This document shows, piece by piece, positions 10,628-22,400 of a stretch of 64,000 nt of DNA. A program made the translations under genes and the position numbers. The DNA is taken from NCBI GenBank assembly GCA_003833135.1, contig QZLH01000171.1, positions 1-64,000 of the forward strand. The letters run 5' to 3'. How positions within the stretch are numbered: the first letter of the stretch is position 1; the number at the start of each line of letters is the position of its first letter. The notes below the pieces were generated by a model. The model was not told where the DNA came from, ran no database searches, and was given only the letters and a program-made list of their open reading frames with translations. The DNA is from Oehlia diaphana. Its lineage: Eukaryota > Glomeromycota > Glomeromycetes > Glomerales > Glomeraceae.

Positions 10628-12796
10628 ATGTCGGAAATACAAACAAATTCTCCAATTGTTCAGGAGAAGTGTTTTATTCATGAACAGGACACCACAATAG
10701 TTCCACTTAGCAAGGAAGACGTTTTGGTACCGGGTATTGCTGACAAACATCCGAGGGATATGCCGGAAATGGCATTTGTTATCGCTTTTTGCATCCAATA
10801 CAACGAAGCGGTGGGAAACCTCAATTTCCTCCCAGAGGTAATATCTTATTCAAATGATGAACAGCTTTTTTTTAAGTTTCAGTGGACGTGACTTCAACAT
10901 GTCTGTGCTTTTTAATAGGAGCTAGAAGATGCAATTGTGCGCCGCGAGCCTGTCGATCTAGTGGAGCGTATTCATCGCTACTTTTTGCGGAACGTTTTAA
11001 ACTTTCCAAAGATAATCGAGTAAGTGTTAGATAATTATTTGCTTAAATGTCTTTATTTTGCTAAATAGTTTTTAAATAACAATATAGCAAGCGATATTGG
11101 ATCAGAAAATTGCGCGAGCACTTGCACGAAAGAATTGAGAAGAAAGAATTCATTTTCTCTTACAACCCTTTTGATAGGATTAAAAAAAATAAGTACCATG
11201 AGCTCTCGAATTTTGAGAAGGTAAGTTATGGAGTTAACTCACTTTATATTAAATTTTACATTATGCTTCATCTCTGTTTTAATTTCAGGTTATGATTTTG
11301 AAAGACCTGGTAATGTGGCAGTTTAAGGGATCTGAAAAGATCAAAGCTATGTGGCAGTTTAAAGAATCAGAAAAGGCTCAGACTCTCCGCCCAGTTGAGA
11401 TAGAAGTTCTAGGTGTCGATAGCAGGGGGTCGACCTACTTCTATTTAGGTGGTAAGTATCTCTGGCCAATGTTAAATTTTCATATAACGTCTTATTCTAG
11501 CATTGTATTTCTCCATTTACAGTTGGAGCACGAATATATAGAGAGATCCCATCTGCTGATGATACTCAGCAATGTGTTTGGGAGGCACTAACAACAACAT
11601 TACAAGATCTTAAGGATCTAGTTTCTGATCGAGTTGAAATAGACCCTGATCGATCCGAGGAGGATCGCCTCTTGTACAAAAGGATTTCCAAGGAGTTGAT
11701 CCCAGATGTAGAAGTAGGGTTGATTTTAATTTCTTATTTAAAAAAAAAAACAAAATTATTTTTTACTAATTAAATTAAGTTTTGTCGGTTTTTTTATTTA
11801 TAGTATCAGTTTGAAATCAAAAGAGCAGCCGAAGAAGCGGCTAGAAGAAAGAAGCGCGGCAAAAAGCCTGCGAAAAATAAGGTTCGATACAACAAATCAC
11901 CGAGAAAGGTGCTTTCGGTTGAAGAAACTGACGATGAAAATAACATTCAAGCTGAAGTTACTGCTTCTGATGTTGGCCCAGCGCTTTCGGTTTCGATGTG
12001 GTCAGTGACGCATCCTTCCACAAATTTGCAGCCGGTACAGATGACTCATGATGTCAGACGCTTTTCTGCTAATCAAAGGGCGAATCCGGATTTAAACGGC
12101 GTGACTACTTCCACAACAACCGTAAATTCCGCTTTTCAATATGATGATGATGATGATGATGATGATACTTCCACAACCACTTCATCGAGCATTCATGGAA
12201 AAAATCAACTGATTTATCAAAGCAGCTTTACGGAAAGACATACTGAGACCAGCACACCAAAAAATGTGATATTTCATAAACGTCGAATGGAAGAAGAAAC
12301 TTCTGATGATAATGATTCGAATGATTCTGATTATTATTTGGATTCTAACAAGCGCGTAAAGTTCGGACTAAATAACGATGATGTGATGACTCATAAATCT
12401 TATTACGATGATACCACCAAACGATCCAACCATGTGAAGGGAAAAGGAGTTCTTCGTAATGAACTGCATGATAATTTAGAATTTGAGAATGCCGACATTG
12501 TTAATAAGGATGCGTCTAAGAATAAAGGCAAAAATGTCCTCCGTGATGAAGGACCAAGTCAAATAGTTGGTAGTTACATGAATCATTGCTACAACACCGC
12601 CAATATCACCAATTTATCAGAAGTGGTTGACCGGGAAATTTTCAGGCCGGGACCAGAAGAACTTAATAAATTGGAGTGGTCCCTAAACCACGTGTTCTTC
12701 GAGGAGTTAGAAATCTTCGGCGAAGACAGTGATTCTGAGCTGTCTGAATGTTGTGATGCTTGTATAATGGAAGTTGATCAACTCTTAGCGCATTGA
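10628..12796 (+). CDS. CECR2/RSF1-like WHIM-region chromatin remodelling subunit
   Basis: Probable accessory subunit of an ISWI-type chromatin remodeller. Exons read: 10628-10837, 10919-11019, 11088-11220, 11289-11451, 11523-11713 and 11804-12796, all frame-consistent, about 596 residues. The N-terminal half is helical: DMPEMAFVIAFCIQYNEAVG, then ELEDAIVRREPVDLVERIHRY, resembling the DDT-like leading part. The segment LRPVEIEVLGVDSRGSTYFY followed by VGARIYREIP is the conserved WHIM-type block (compare the 'PL..D..G..YWYF.GTR.Y.E' pattern in CECR2 and relatives, from memory). After residue about 266 a basic patch (RRKKRGKKPAKNK) leads into a low-complexity acidic and Ser/Thr-rich tail with eight consecutive Asp. 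No bromodomain is visible, so orthology to a named subunit is uncertain. Confidence 0.65.
12143..12166 (+). repeat. (GAT)8 microsatellite
   Basis: Eight perfect GAT codons encode eight consecutive aspartates in the low-complexity tail of the WHIM-type protein. Length variation between strains would change only this acidic run. Confidence 0.9.
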
Positions 12797-13092
12797 TTTC
12801 CTCTTTTAAAGGAATCTTAATGTATATGGTATAATTATATTATTATGGACAATATTGAAGGGATCTAAATTAATTGATAGTGGTTAACGAAATGAGTATA
12901 GAAAAGATAAAAATGTACATTAGCAAAACAAACTTGTATTTTAATATTTAATTGATTGTAAATAATTAAATTTGCTAAATAATTTATGTAGAATTATTAA
13001 TTTATACACGTCAAAACCGCCTAATCACGTGATATGCGTCATTGATGCTTTTTGGTTTTTTAAAATTTCTCTTCAATTGGTGTAAAAAAAAA

Positions 13093-16000
13093 ATGTTAAT
13101 TTTGCCAGGTAACCCCGCGCTTTCAGATTTCAAAAAAAAAACATTATTAAAAAATATTCAAGCATATGTTCCAATAGATACAATCACAGCAATATATGTT
13201 CATTTTATACAACCTCGTAATGAAGAATCATTACAAATATTAAAAGATTCGAAGTCAATAGAAAGAAATATTTTAGATAATCTGCTTAATTATGGAATTA
13301 TTAATACAACCAATGACTCGATTAATAAAATAAAAGAATATATAACATCCCCAAAACCAATCGCTGATCCACACATTTTAATTGTTATACCAAGACCAGG
13401 TACAATTTCGCCTTGGTCTTCTAAAGCGACAAATATATCTTATATGTGTAATTTAGAACAACATGTAGAAAGAATTGAACGTGGTGTAGCATATTTATTT
13501 GGCACAAAATTAACGGTCGATATGAGACATATTATTTCAGAAAAACTTGTTATGCTGGATCATTTATTATATGATCGAATGACTCAAATTATTGTTAATC
13601 ATCTACCATCATCTGAAACAATTTTTAAACACGGTAAACCATCACCTTTAAGAATTATCGAATTATCAAGTGATAGTAATGAAAAATCTTTAGATCATAA
13701 ATTAGCAGCGAAAAAAAGGCTGATTAATGGAAATAAACAGCTTGGATTGGCGTTAACAGATGATGAAATTGATTATCTAGTTGACGTTTTTGTTGGTGAT
13801 TCCGAAAATAGTTTGGATAGAAATCCAACGGATGTAGAATTATTTATGTTTGCTCAAGTTAATTCGGAACATTGTCGGCATAAAATATTTAGAGCTGATT
13901 GGATAATTGATAATGAAAAAAAATCGTATTCATTATTTGACATGATTAAAAATACTCACAAATTAAATCCTCAATTCACTATATCGGCTTATTCTGATAA
14001 TGCCGCTGTACTAGAAGGATTTAGAGCTACAAGATTTTCTCCCAATAGTGATTTTAAGTATAATTTATTTGAAGAAGTAGTACATATTGTTGCAAAAGTT
14101 GAAACTCATAATCATCCAACAGCAGTTTCACCTTTTCCTGGTGCTGCAACGGGCTCTGGCGGTGAAATTCGTGATGAAGGATCTGTTGGTCAAGGATCTA
14201 AACCAAAAGCTGGGTTGACTGGATTTAGTGTTTCAAATCTTTTAATTCCCGGTTACGTTCAACCTTGGGAAATTGATTTTGGAAAACCTTCACATATTGC
14301 TTCCTCATTTGACATCATGATTGAAGCGCCGCTAGGTGGCGCTGCTTATAATAACGAATTTGGTCGGCCTAATATTACGGGTTATTTTCGTACCTTTGCT
14401 CAGGAAGTTCCTATGACTAATGAGACAAATGAAATTCGAGGATATCATAAGCCTATAATGATCGCTGGTGGATTAGGCACTATTAGGCCCCATCATGTGT
14501 TTAAGAAACAAATAACGCCAGGAGCTCATTTATTTGTATTAGGCGGACCTGCTATGTTAATTGGACTTGGTGGTGGTGCGGCTTCTTCCATGACAAGCGG
14601 TGCTAGTGATGCTCGTTTAGATTTTGGGTCAGTTCAACGTGAAAATCCAGAAATGCAACGTAGATGTCAACAAGTTATTGATGTTTGTACAGCATTGGGC
14701 GATAAAAATCCTATTCAATCCATTCATGATGTTGGTGCTGGTGGATTATCTAATGCTTTTCCCGAAATTGTACATGATAGTGGATTAGGGTGCATAATTC
14801 AATTACGTGCTATTCCAAATGATGACCCTGGAATGTCACCCATGGAAATATGGTGTAATGAAGCGCAAGAGAGATACGTTTTGGCTGTAGCACAGGATAA
14901 TATCGAATTATTTGAGAATATTTGTAAGCGTGAAAAATGCCTTTTTGCAGATGTTGGGGTTGCTACAGAAAAGCAAGAGTTGATCTTACAAGATAGTTTG
15001 TTAAAAGCTACTCCGATAAATCTTCCGATGTCAATTTTATTTGGAAAACCGCCAAAGATGTTACGTGAAACGACTACTTTAAAACCACATCGTATACCTT
15101 TTGACATATCTCTAAAGAGATATTTAGTTGATGTTGCAGATCAAGGTGAAATTTTAAAAGATGCAATAAATCGCGTTCTTCGACTTCCATCAGTAGCTTC
15201 CAAATCTTTTCTAATCACTATTGGTGATAGGACTATCACTGGATTGGTTGCACGAGACCAAATGGTTGGACCGTGGCAAATACCTGTAGCAGATGTTGCT
15301 GTTACAACATCATCGTATGGTGTTGGAATTAACGTGGGAGAAGCAATGGCGATAGGTGAACGTGCACCAATTTCTTTAATATCACATGGAGCGTCAGCAC
15401 GTATGGCTGTAGCCGAAGCAATTACAAATCTTGCAGCTGCAAATATTAAATCTATTTCTCGTATACGTCTGAGTGCTAACTGGATGTGTGCGGCGAATCA
15501 TGATGGTGAAGGTTCAGGTTTATATGAAGCTGTACAGACAATTAGTTTGGAGCTTTGCCCAGCTTTAGGAATTAGCATTCCAGTTGGAAAAGATTCAATG
15601 TCAATGAAAATGAAATGGAAAGATGAAAATGATAACCGGAAAGAGATCATTTCTCCATTGAGTTTGGTTATTACGGGATTTGCAACTGTGGTTAATACTC
15701 ATAAAACTTTGACACCTCAATTAAGAATTGATATAATAGAAAACACAATTCTTGTGTTTTTGGATTTGGCGAATGGCAAGCAAAGGATGGGCGGATCAGC
15801 TATTGCACAAGTCTATAAGCAGATAGGCAATGAAGTTCCAGATGTGGAAAGTCCTAAGTTAATTAAGTCCTTTTTTAATGCTATCCAGGATGTTCGTCAG
15901 GGTGAATATGAAAGTATTTTGGCATATCATGACAGATCTGATGGCGGATTATTTGTTACTATTATTGAAATGGCTTTCGCTGGCCATGTTGGAATTAGTG

Positions 16001-17229
16001 TAAATATTTCATGTATTTTACAAAATAATGATGTTATTGGAGCTTTGTTTAACGAAGAACTTGGTGCTGTTATTCAACTTAGACAAAATGATTTTGAAAA
16101 TGTTACCAATGCATTTGTTAATTCGGGTTTCCCAAAGGAAAATATTTATCATATTGGCGATGTGTCTCCTGATAAAAGTCAAGATATTCTGATAAAAAAT
16201 GATGAACAAATTTTATTTAAATCGTCACGTGTTGAACTACAACGTACTTGGTCCGAAACTTCTTATCAAATGCAGTCAATAAGAGATAATAGTATATGTG
16301 CAAAAGAAGAATTTGATAACATATTAGATGTTTATAATCCAGGTCTACATTTTCAATTAACATTTGATCCATCACATGACGTTACTCTACCTTTTATTAA
16401 GTGTCCTGAAGAAATAAAGCCAAAGGTAGCAATTCTTCGAGAACAAGGAATAAATGGACAAATCGAAATGGCATACGCTTTTCATCTGGCAGGTTTTAAA
16501 ACAATAGATGTACATATGTCAGATATTTTATCGGGTAAAGTTACACTTAAAGAATTTAGAGGTATAGCAGCGTGCGGTGGATTCTCATATGGTGATGTTC
16601 TTGGAGCAGGTTCTGGATGGGCAAAATCTATATTATTACATTCTAATGCAAGAGAAGAATTTGTAGATTTCTTTAAAAATCGGCAAGATACATTTGCATT
16701 AGGAATATGCAATGGATGTCAATTTATGAGCCAATTAAAAGAGCTAATACCCGGTACGGAAAATTGGCCTGTATTTAAAAGAAATAAAAGTGAACAATTT
16801 GAAGCAAGATTTAGTCTCGTTAAAATAATTAAATCCGAGGAAAAGTCCCCAAAGGTTACACCTTCAATATTTTTAAAGGATATGACAGGTTCAAGACTCC
16901 CTATAGCAGTTGCACATGGTGAAGGTAAAGCTGAATTTTCTAGTGAAGAACAGATGAAAAATTTAATTCAACAGGGATTGGTTGTAATCCAATTTATAGA
17001 TAACTATGGCAATGTTACAGAAAAATATCCATTTAATCCGAATGGAAGTCCAATGGGAATTACAGGTTTACAAACTCCAAATGGTAGAGTATTAATTATG
17101 ATGCCTCATCCTGAAAGAGTTATTATGAAAGAAGCAAATTCTTGGTATCCTATTGAGGAGGGAAAGAAATGGGGTGAGGTTGGTCCCTGGTTAAGAATTT
17201 TTAGAAATGCTAGAATTTGGGTTGGTTGA
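13093..17229 (+). CDS. ADE6: Phosphoribosylformylglycinamidine synthase (FGAM synthase)
   Basis: Single-polypeptide FGAM synthase (PurL type, EC 6.3.5.3), step four of purine synthesis: FGAR + ATP + glutamine give FGAM, in the cytosol. One uninterrupted frame of 1,378 residues from the ATG at 13093, normal for the family. I prefer this start because the protein then begins MLILPGNPALSDF, like yeast Ade6; an in-frame ATG at 13045 would add 16 hydrophobic residues. Landmarks: VNSEHCRHKIFRADWIID near residue 255, VETHNHPTAVSPFPGAATG near 336 and NWMCAANHDGEGSGLYEAV near 797. The C-terminal class I glutamine amidotransferase has the nucleophile Cys in LGICNGCQFM (about 1203) and the His/Glu pair in MPHPERV (about 1336). 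It has no introns, unlike its neighbours. A MITE starts 29 bases after the stop. Confidence 0.97.
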   Translation: MLILPGNPALSDFKKKTLLKNIQAYVPIDTITAIYVHFIQPRNEESLQILKDSKSIERNILDNLLNYGIINTTNDSINKIKEYITSPKPIADPHILIVIPRPGTISPWSSKATNISYMCNLEQHVERIERGVAYLFGTKLTVDMRHIISEKLVMLDHLLYDRMTQIIVNHLPSSETIFKHGKPSPLRIIELSSDSNEKSLDHKLAAKKRLINGNKQLGLALTDDEIDYLVDVFVGDSENSLDRNPTDVELFMFAQVNSEHCRHKIFRADWIIDNEKKSYSLFDMIKNTHKLNPQFTISAYSDNAAVLEGFRATRFSPNSDFKYNLFEEVVHIVAKVETHNHPTAVSPFPGAATGSGGEIRDEGSVGQGSKPKAGLTGFSVSNLLIPGYVQPWEIDFGKPSHIASSFDIMIEAPLGGAAYNNEFGRPNITGYFRTFAQEVPMTNETNEIRGYHKPIMIAGGLGTIRPHHVFKKQITPGAHLFVLGGPAMLIGLGGGAASSMTSGASDARLDFGSVQRENPEMQRRCQQVIDVCTALGDKNPIQSIHDVGAGGLSNAFPEIVHDSGLGCIIQLRAIPNDDPGMSPMEIWCNEAQERYVLAVAQDNIELFENICKREKCLFADVGVATEKQELILQDSLLKATPINLPMSILFGKPPKMLRETTTLKPHRIPFDISLKRYLVDVADQGEILKDAINRVLRLPSVASKSFLITIGDRTITGLVARDQMVGPWQIPVADVAVTTSSYGVGINVGEAMAIGERAPISLISHGASARMAVAEAITNLAAANIKSISRIRLSANWMCAANHDGEGSGLYEAVQTISLELCPALGISIPVGKDSMSMKMKWKDENDNRKEIISPLSLVITGFATVVNTHKTLTPQLRIDIIENTILVFLDLANGKQRMGGSAIAQVYKQIGNEVPDVESPKLIKSFFNAIQDVRQGEYESILAYHDRSDGGLFVTIIEMAFAGHVGISVNISCILQNNDVIGALFNEELGAVIQLRQNDFENVTNAFVNSGFPKENIYHIGDVSPDKSQDILIKNDEQILFKSSRVELQRTWSETSYQMQSIRDNSICAKEEFDNILDVYNPGLHFQLTFDPSHDVTLPFIKCPEEIKPKVAILREQGINGQIEMAYAFHLAGFKTIDVHMSDILSGKVTLKEFRGIAACGGFSYGDVLGAGSGWAKSILLHSNAREEFVDFFKNRQDTFALGICNGCQFMSQLKELIPGTENWPVFKRNKSEQFEARFSLVKIIKSEEKSPKVTPSIFLKDMTGSRLPIAVAHGEGKAEFSSEEQMKNLIQQGLVVIQFIDNYGNVTEKYPFNPNGSPMGITGLQTPNGRVLIMMPHPERVIMKEANSWYPIEEGKKWGEVGPWLRIFRNARIWVG

Positions 17230-18160
17230 AATAGTTAAATTTGTAAAAATACTATATACAATCGATCCCCTTTATAGGCACCTCCCATATAAGAACGTGA
17301 TTTAATAAAATAAGTGATAAAATACGCGCTATACAGTTTGCGCACTGAACTAAGTGGAAATGTATTTTAGTAGTATTTTAAAATTATTATAAAATTATTT
17401 CAAAAAATTGGCCATTTTTAGTAAAGTATATCAGCAAATGGATGGCTAAGAGAGAAAAAAGAGAAAAATATTTTTTATATAAATATATTTAATAATTAGA
17501 TAATTTTTAAGTACAAAATTATGCAGATCCTCACATGTTGATGTGATGAAAAGACGTACTTGTAAATTTCCATCAATTTGCCTCAAAATTTTTTGAAATA
17601 TGAAACTATATTGCAATCACTAGAACAAACTTTTTAAAGTGTAATTATCTGTTAATCTGATATGTACTAAATAATGATCTTACAAATGTAAATTTATTAT
17701 CATTTGAAACTTCTCAATGAGACGAATGTAATGAATCTAAAATCATCACTAGGTAACAAACAAGTTTTAAATTTTAAATCATGTGAGCTTATATATTTAT
17801 GTTTGCATAGCATAGTCATATGCAATATTATTGCATCTTATTGAAAAAAATACATCGAGGATGCATGAAAAAATATTATGAAATCTTATAAAAAAATCAG
17901 AATTGAGGCAGTTATGAGGATAGAATTTATTATTAAATTTTTATTTAGATTGATAATAAAACATAATGATTATATTTAACTCTAATTTTTATTTGTATAT
18001 AAATTTTCTACTTTGAAAAGTGGTCGTGTATTTTCAATTAGCCCTCACCAAACCAATAGGCAATAGGCACACCTCATTATAATCACACCATAGGGGAGTG
18101 ATTATAGAGGGGGTTGACTGTACAAATTTGATCGACAAAAAAAAAATTTCATATCATAGA
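17230..18160. other. Intergenic region filled by a MITE
   Basis: Almost all of this 931-base gap is the TIR-bounded element at 17259-18120. Only 29 bases remain on the PFAS side and 40 on the prohibitin side, so the element supplies most of the prohibitin upstream region. Confidence 0.7.
17259..18120. mobile_element. Pogo/Tc1-like non-autonomous element
   Basis: The right terminus, reverse-complemented, begins CAGTCAACCCCCTCTATAAT. The left terminus begins CAATCGATCCCCTTTATAGG. They agree at about 14 of 20 positions and continue with CACTCCCC versus CACCTCCC. Both ends abut a TA dinucleotide (17257-17258 and 18121-18122), as expected for a TA target duplication in the pogo/Tigger and Tc1/mariner group. 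The 862-bp interior has no transposase open frame. The left end is more degraded than the right. Confidence 0.6.
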
Positions 18161-19402
18161 ATGGCTTCACAAGGAAGACAAGCTATTAACAGATTGGGTG
18201 GAATGCTGCCCAAAGGTGGCGGAAAGGGTTTATTTACTGGCGCAGGAACTTTAATTATCTTAGGTGCTGCCGGTCTTGGAATAAATGCCAGTTTGTTTAA
18301 CGGTATTTGAATATTTATGTTCTCGAAGTTTAGTGTTTGAAAAATTGAGACCAAAATGCAAATTTTGGTATTAAAATTTGATATAAAATTTAAATTGTAT
18401 AATTATCATATAGGAAATAATTAAATAAATAATTATTGTATTGTGATTTTAAAAATTCTTTCCGTTATAAATTTATGATAAATTACAAGTTCATTCATTA
18501 TAATTTATAGTTGATGGTGGTCATCGCGCGATAAAATACACCAGGCTTTTCGGAGTCAAAAAAGACATCTATAATGAAGGTACACACTTTATGATTCCAT
18601 GGTTTGAAACACCGGTCATTTATGATGTGAGAGCAAAACCAAGAAATATTGCGTCTTTGACTGGCACAAAAGGTAATTAATTGATTAATTTTTATATATG
18701 TTATTTCATATTCTTAAAAATATTATTTTTATTCATATAGATCTTCAAATGGTCAATATTACATGTCGTGTTTTGTCCAAACCAAAAATTGATTCTTTAC
18801 CTACAATCTACCGAAACCTTGGAACTGATTATGATGAAAGAGTTCTTCCGTCTATTGTTAATGAAGTACTCAAATCTGTTGTAGCACAATTTAATGCATC
18901 GCAATTAATCACTCAACGCGAACGAGTTTCGCGTCTTGTGAGAGAAAATTTGACACGTCGTGCACTAAGGTTTAATATCATCCTGGATGATGTCTCCATT
19001 ACGCATGTTGCATTTTCCCCTGAATTCACTCACGCAGTTGAAGCTAAGCAAATTGCCCAGCAAGAAGCTCAGCGTGCATTTTTTGTGGTGGAAAGCGCTA
19101 AACAGGAAAAACAGTCTATCATTATTAGAGCAGAAGGAGAAGCTGTATCGGCAGAGTTAATTGGCGAGGCAATTAAAAACAAGCCTGGATTTATTGAGTT
19201 GAGAAAAATCGAAACGGCTAGAGAGATTGCTGCGATTATAGCGAAATCTCAGAATCGCGTATTATTGGATTCCGAAGCTTTATTGTTAAATGTTGCTGAT
19301 CCGGAAAGGTAATTATTTTTTGGAGTTTCTTTCTTCTTTGGAAATTAGATTCATTTATTATTTATGTTTTGTAGGCACAAGAAGGATTCAAATCGAAAAT
19401 AA
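18161..19402 (+). CDS. PHB2: Prohibitin-2
   Basis: Mitochondrial inner-membrane prohibitin that forms the ring complex with PHB1 and scaffolds m-AAA protease and respiratory assembly. Exons: 18161-18302, 18511-18672, 18741-19308 and 19375-19402. Phases are consistent and give 299 residues. The ATG at 18161 ([14 protein letters not shown]) fits the family start. A membrane segment follows at about residues 24-45 ([20 protein letters not shown]). The SPFH/band-7 domain runs from [20 protein letters not shown] through [20 protein letters not shown] and [20 protein letters not shown]. The coiled-coil region [20 protein letters not shown] precedes the basic tail HKKDSNRK, encoded by a tiny last exon. 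Its upstream region is largely the MITE. Confidence 0.97.
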
Positions 19403-22400
19403 GCGTTTTAATTTCATTTGAAATAAAAACCAATTAAACTAATAAATTCATCTTAAATATTGAATAAAAAAGGTAATTTTAGTGGAAGGCCTTTCAGTTA
19501 TATATCGAAAAGAATTTAATTACCTTAAATTCTCACGCGTCATAAGACCAAATAAATGAATCTTTAATTTTTGTTTGATAAAAAAATCTTAGATGTAATA
19601 TAATATGACTACTCTTGTATGGAAAACAAATAATATTAAGAGTTACTCAAACATAGCAAAATATTTTTCATCACAAATTTAGTCATTAAATTCATTTAAA
19701 TCAATGTGAATGAATAAGTCAATTCATAAAGTCTCATGTGAGAAATTTCGTTTCCAGTTTTCACAATAGATCCTTTCAGCCAATCACATCAGTTTTGGTC
19801 TCAATCCTTTTGCATTCGTATGTTATTTCCACATCAAAATTGTTCCTTAATTCAACTTCCACATTAAACGTTTCAGCTACACCATTGATAGATAGCAAAA
19901 GGTATCAAATGAATTATTTGATTGTAGATTATTTTGATCAGAGATACTAAAAAGGGTTGTTATATAAAAGGTTGTCAAAATTGCAGAATTTCAACCTTAT
20001 CAGAGCGGATTAGATATATTATCGTAGTAAGTGTTCAAAAATTAGAACCAGTTTCAAAATGTAGAACTCATAAGCCAAATTTTCTATTCTAAAAATAGCA
20101 TCAAAAATATCTTCCGCTCTTTAAATTCAATTACATCATTTTCTATTTCTACTCCCTTTACAGTGATTTGAAACATTTGATGACTTGCTTCTAATTGTTT
20201 GTTATTTTTGGAGTTGGCATAATTTCCTGACAGTTAAATACTTATTAAAATGAAAGTGTCACTTTTTGAGTTGAATACCTTTTTTAAGAAAATGTATTTA
20301 AATTATAATTATGGGATAAGTGTATTTTTGGTTCTTTTCATTTTACAGTATAAGGTAAAAATTATTTGTAGGTCTTAAAAGAAAATTTTATATTACATTA
20401 TTATGATTTTTGCTAATTAACCAATAGAATTTAAGAAAAAAGTAAGCCAAAAATCATTAATAATGGACCAATTTTTTATGATGATCTTTATTATAAATAA
20501 ATAATCTGTTATAATACTATCATATTTTTAAGAATAAATAACTGTAATTTTCTTAAGATTTTCTTTAGTAATTAATAATTGACTCTTTCCTACATAGTTA
20601 TTTAGAAAAAATCTGAGTTATTCAGATTTTCTTAAAAAATGTACAGGATTATATTAATTTGAAAATGGTAATAATAAATATTTGATATGCAATTAATAAT
20701 TAAAATATTTATAAAGATTTTATAAAAACATATTAAATAACTGTTTTTATATTATATCTATTAATTACAGAATTTCAAGTATATATAAAACAAGTTATAA
20801 TTTGATTTTACTAATAAAAAAAAGCAAATTTAGCTAAATTTGAAAGTTTAAAAAGCAATTATTATTTTAATTATTTTATCATTTTGTAATTTAATTTATC
20901 CATATTTTTTTTTTTTAAATTATAACTATTAATAAACTTTATAAAACAAAAAAAAAGTTTATTTAAATCTAATTACTATATTATAAATTAATTACAATAA
21001 GATTATAAGAGCAAATTAATTATAATTTATTTATTAGACATTTATAATATATTTACTTTAAAATTAGAATATTAAATAATAATAAATTTATTATTTTTTA
21101 AATTTACTAGTAATTTTACTAGTGATTCTATTGGTTAATTGATCTAAAAAGGAAAAAAATCATAATAATTTAGTGTAACATTTGCTTTTTAGGTGTATAA
21201 ATTTATCTATATATAGTAAGATTTTTAAGATTTTTGGTGATTTATTTTAAGTGGTATCTTATTCTATTATGTATTTTATTAATAATTTAGTACTTTTAAA
21301 GTAATATTTAAATAATTATAAAGTTAATAAATCTGATAAATATAATTAAATTAATTTTTATAAATTATTTGTTTAAATATTTTATTTTAATTTTATAATT
21401 ATTTTAAACTTATAAAAATTTATTTTATAACTTTAAATATAAAAAATAGAAATTATTTAAATTTCTTGAATTTTTACAGGAATCAAATAAAATTTTTTAC
21501 AGAATTCAGTTATTTTAAGCTTAAGCTTAATATTTTACTTTAAACTAAAGTTGCCTGTTATAATTAGGTATTTTTAAACAATTGTAAAATATTGAATTCT
21601 GCTATTTATTAGTTAGATATATATGCAAAAATTTGAATTAAATTATATTCTTTTTTCTTATGGTAATTTAATTAAAATAAGTATTATTAGAATAATTTAC
21701 TTGAAAACTTCAAGATATACAGCCCATTTTATATACAGCTAGACTTTTATAAAACAAATTTCATTAAGAAATAATAATAAAATTTATTTTGTTACTTTTA
21801 TAATTTTTAAATTTCAATATATCAATTTAAGAAATTACGTATTAATGCACCATGTTCCAATGTCCTTACCCTTGTAGGGCCGACCCGGGAACCCCTGTAG
21901 GACTAATGCTTTTTTTATTTTTTTTTTCATTCCTATGCGACTTCAGACTTAACTTTACTCGTGGTATTCTCTTGGCCCGCATATACATATAAATACTGTA
22001 TATGGAGTTTAGTCGTACAGGTTAAAAAGGATACATTTTCGCGCTGGTCAAGAAGTTATTTAGCATTTATTTACGGAAAAATAAAGAAATATAAATACGT
22101 AATAATGACAACAGATGAATGTTGTCAGAAGTAATACCAGTAAATTTATAACGTAAATAAGTTCACCAATATGGTATAATCTTATAAATATATTCTTCAG
22201 GTGTGTTCAAGGTATAAATGGAAAGAAAACGCGTCTTTTTGTGTTCTAGATGTACTAAATCCGCAGCATGTATGGAATACCTAGCATTGTAGCACGTAAA
22301 TCGGTCAGCCACAGTGCTACTGCGCCACAAGGAAATTTGATATAAAGCTCTCTAAATAACACCTTTTCTTTCTTCGTCATAACCCAAAAGCTTGTACTCT

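Noticed and set aside
14799..16712. Minus-strand frames opposite FGAM synthase
   Set aside because: Shadows of the strongly coding plus strand.
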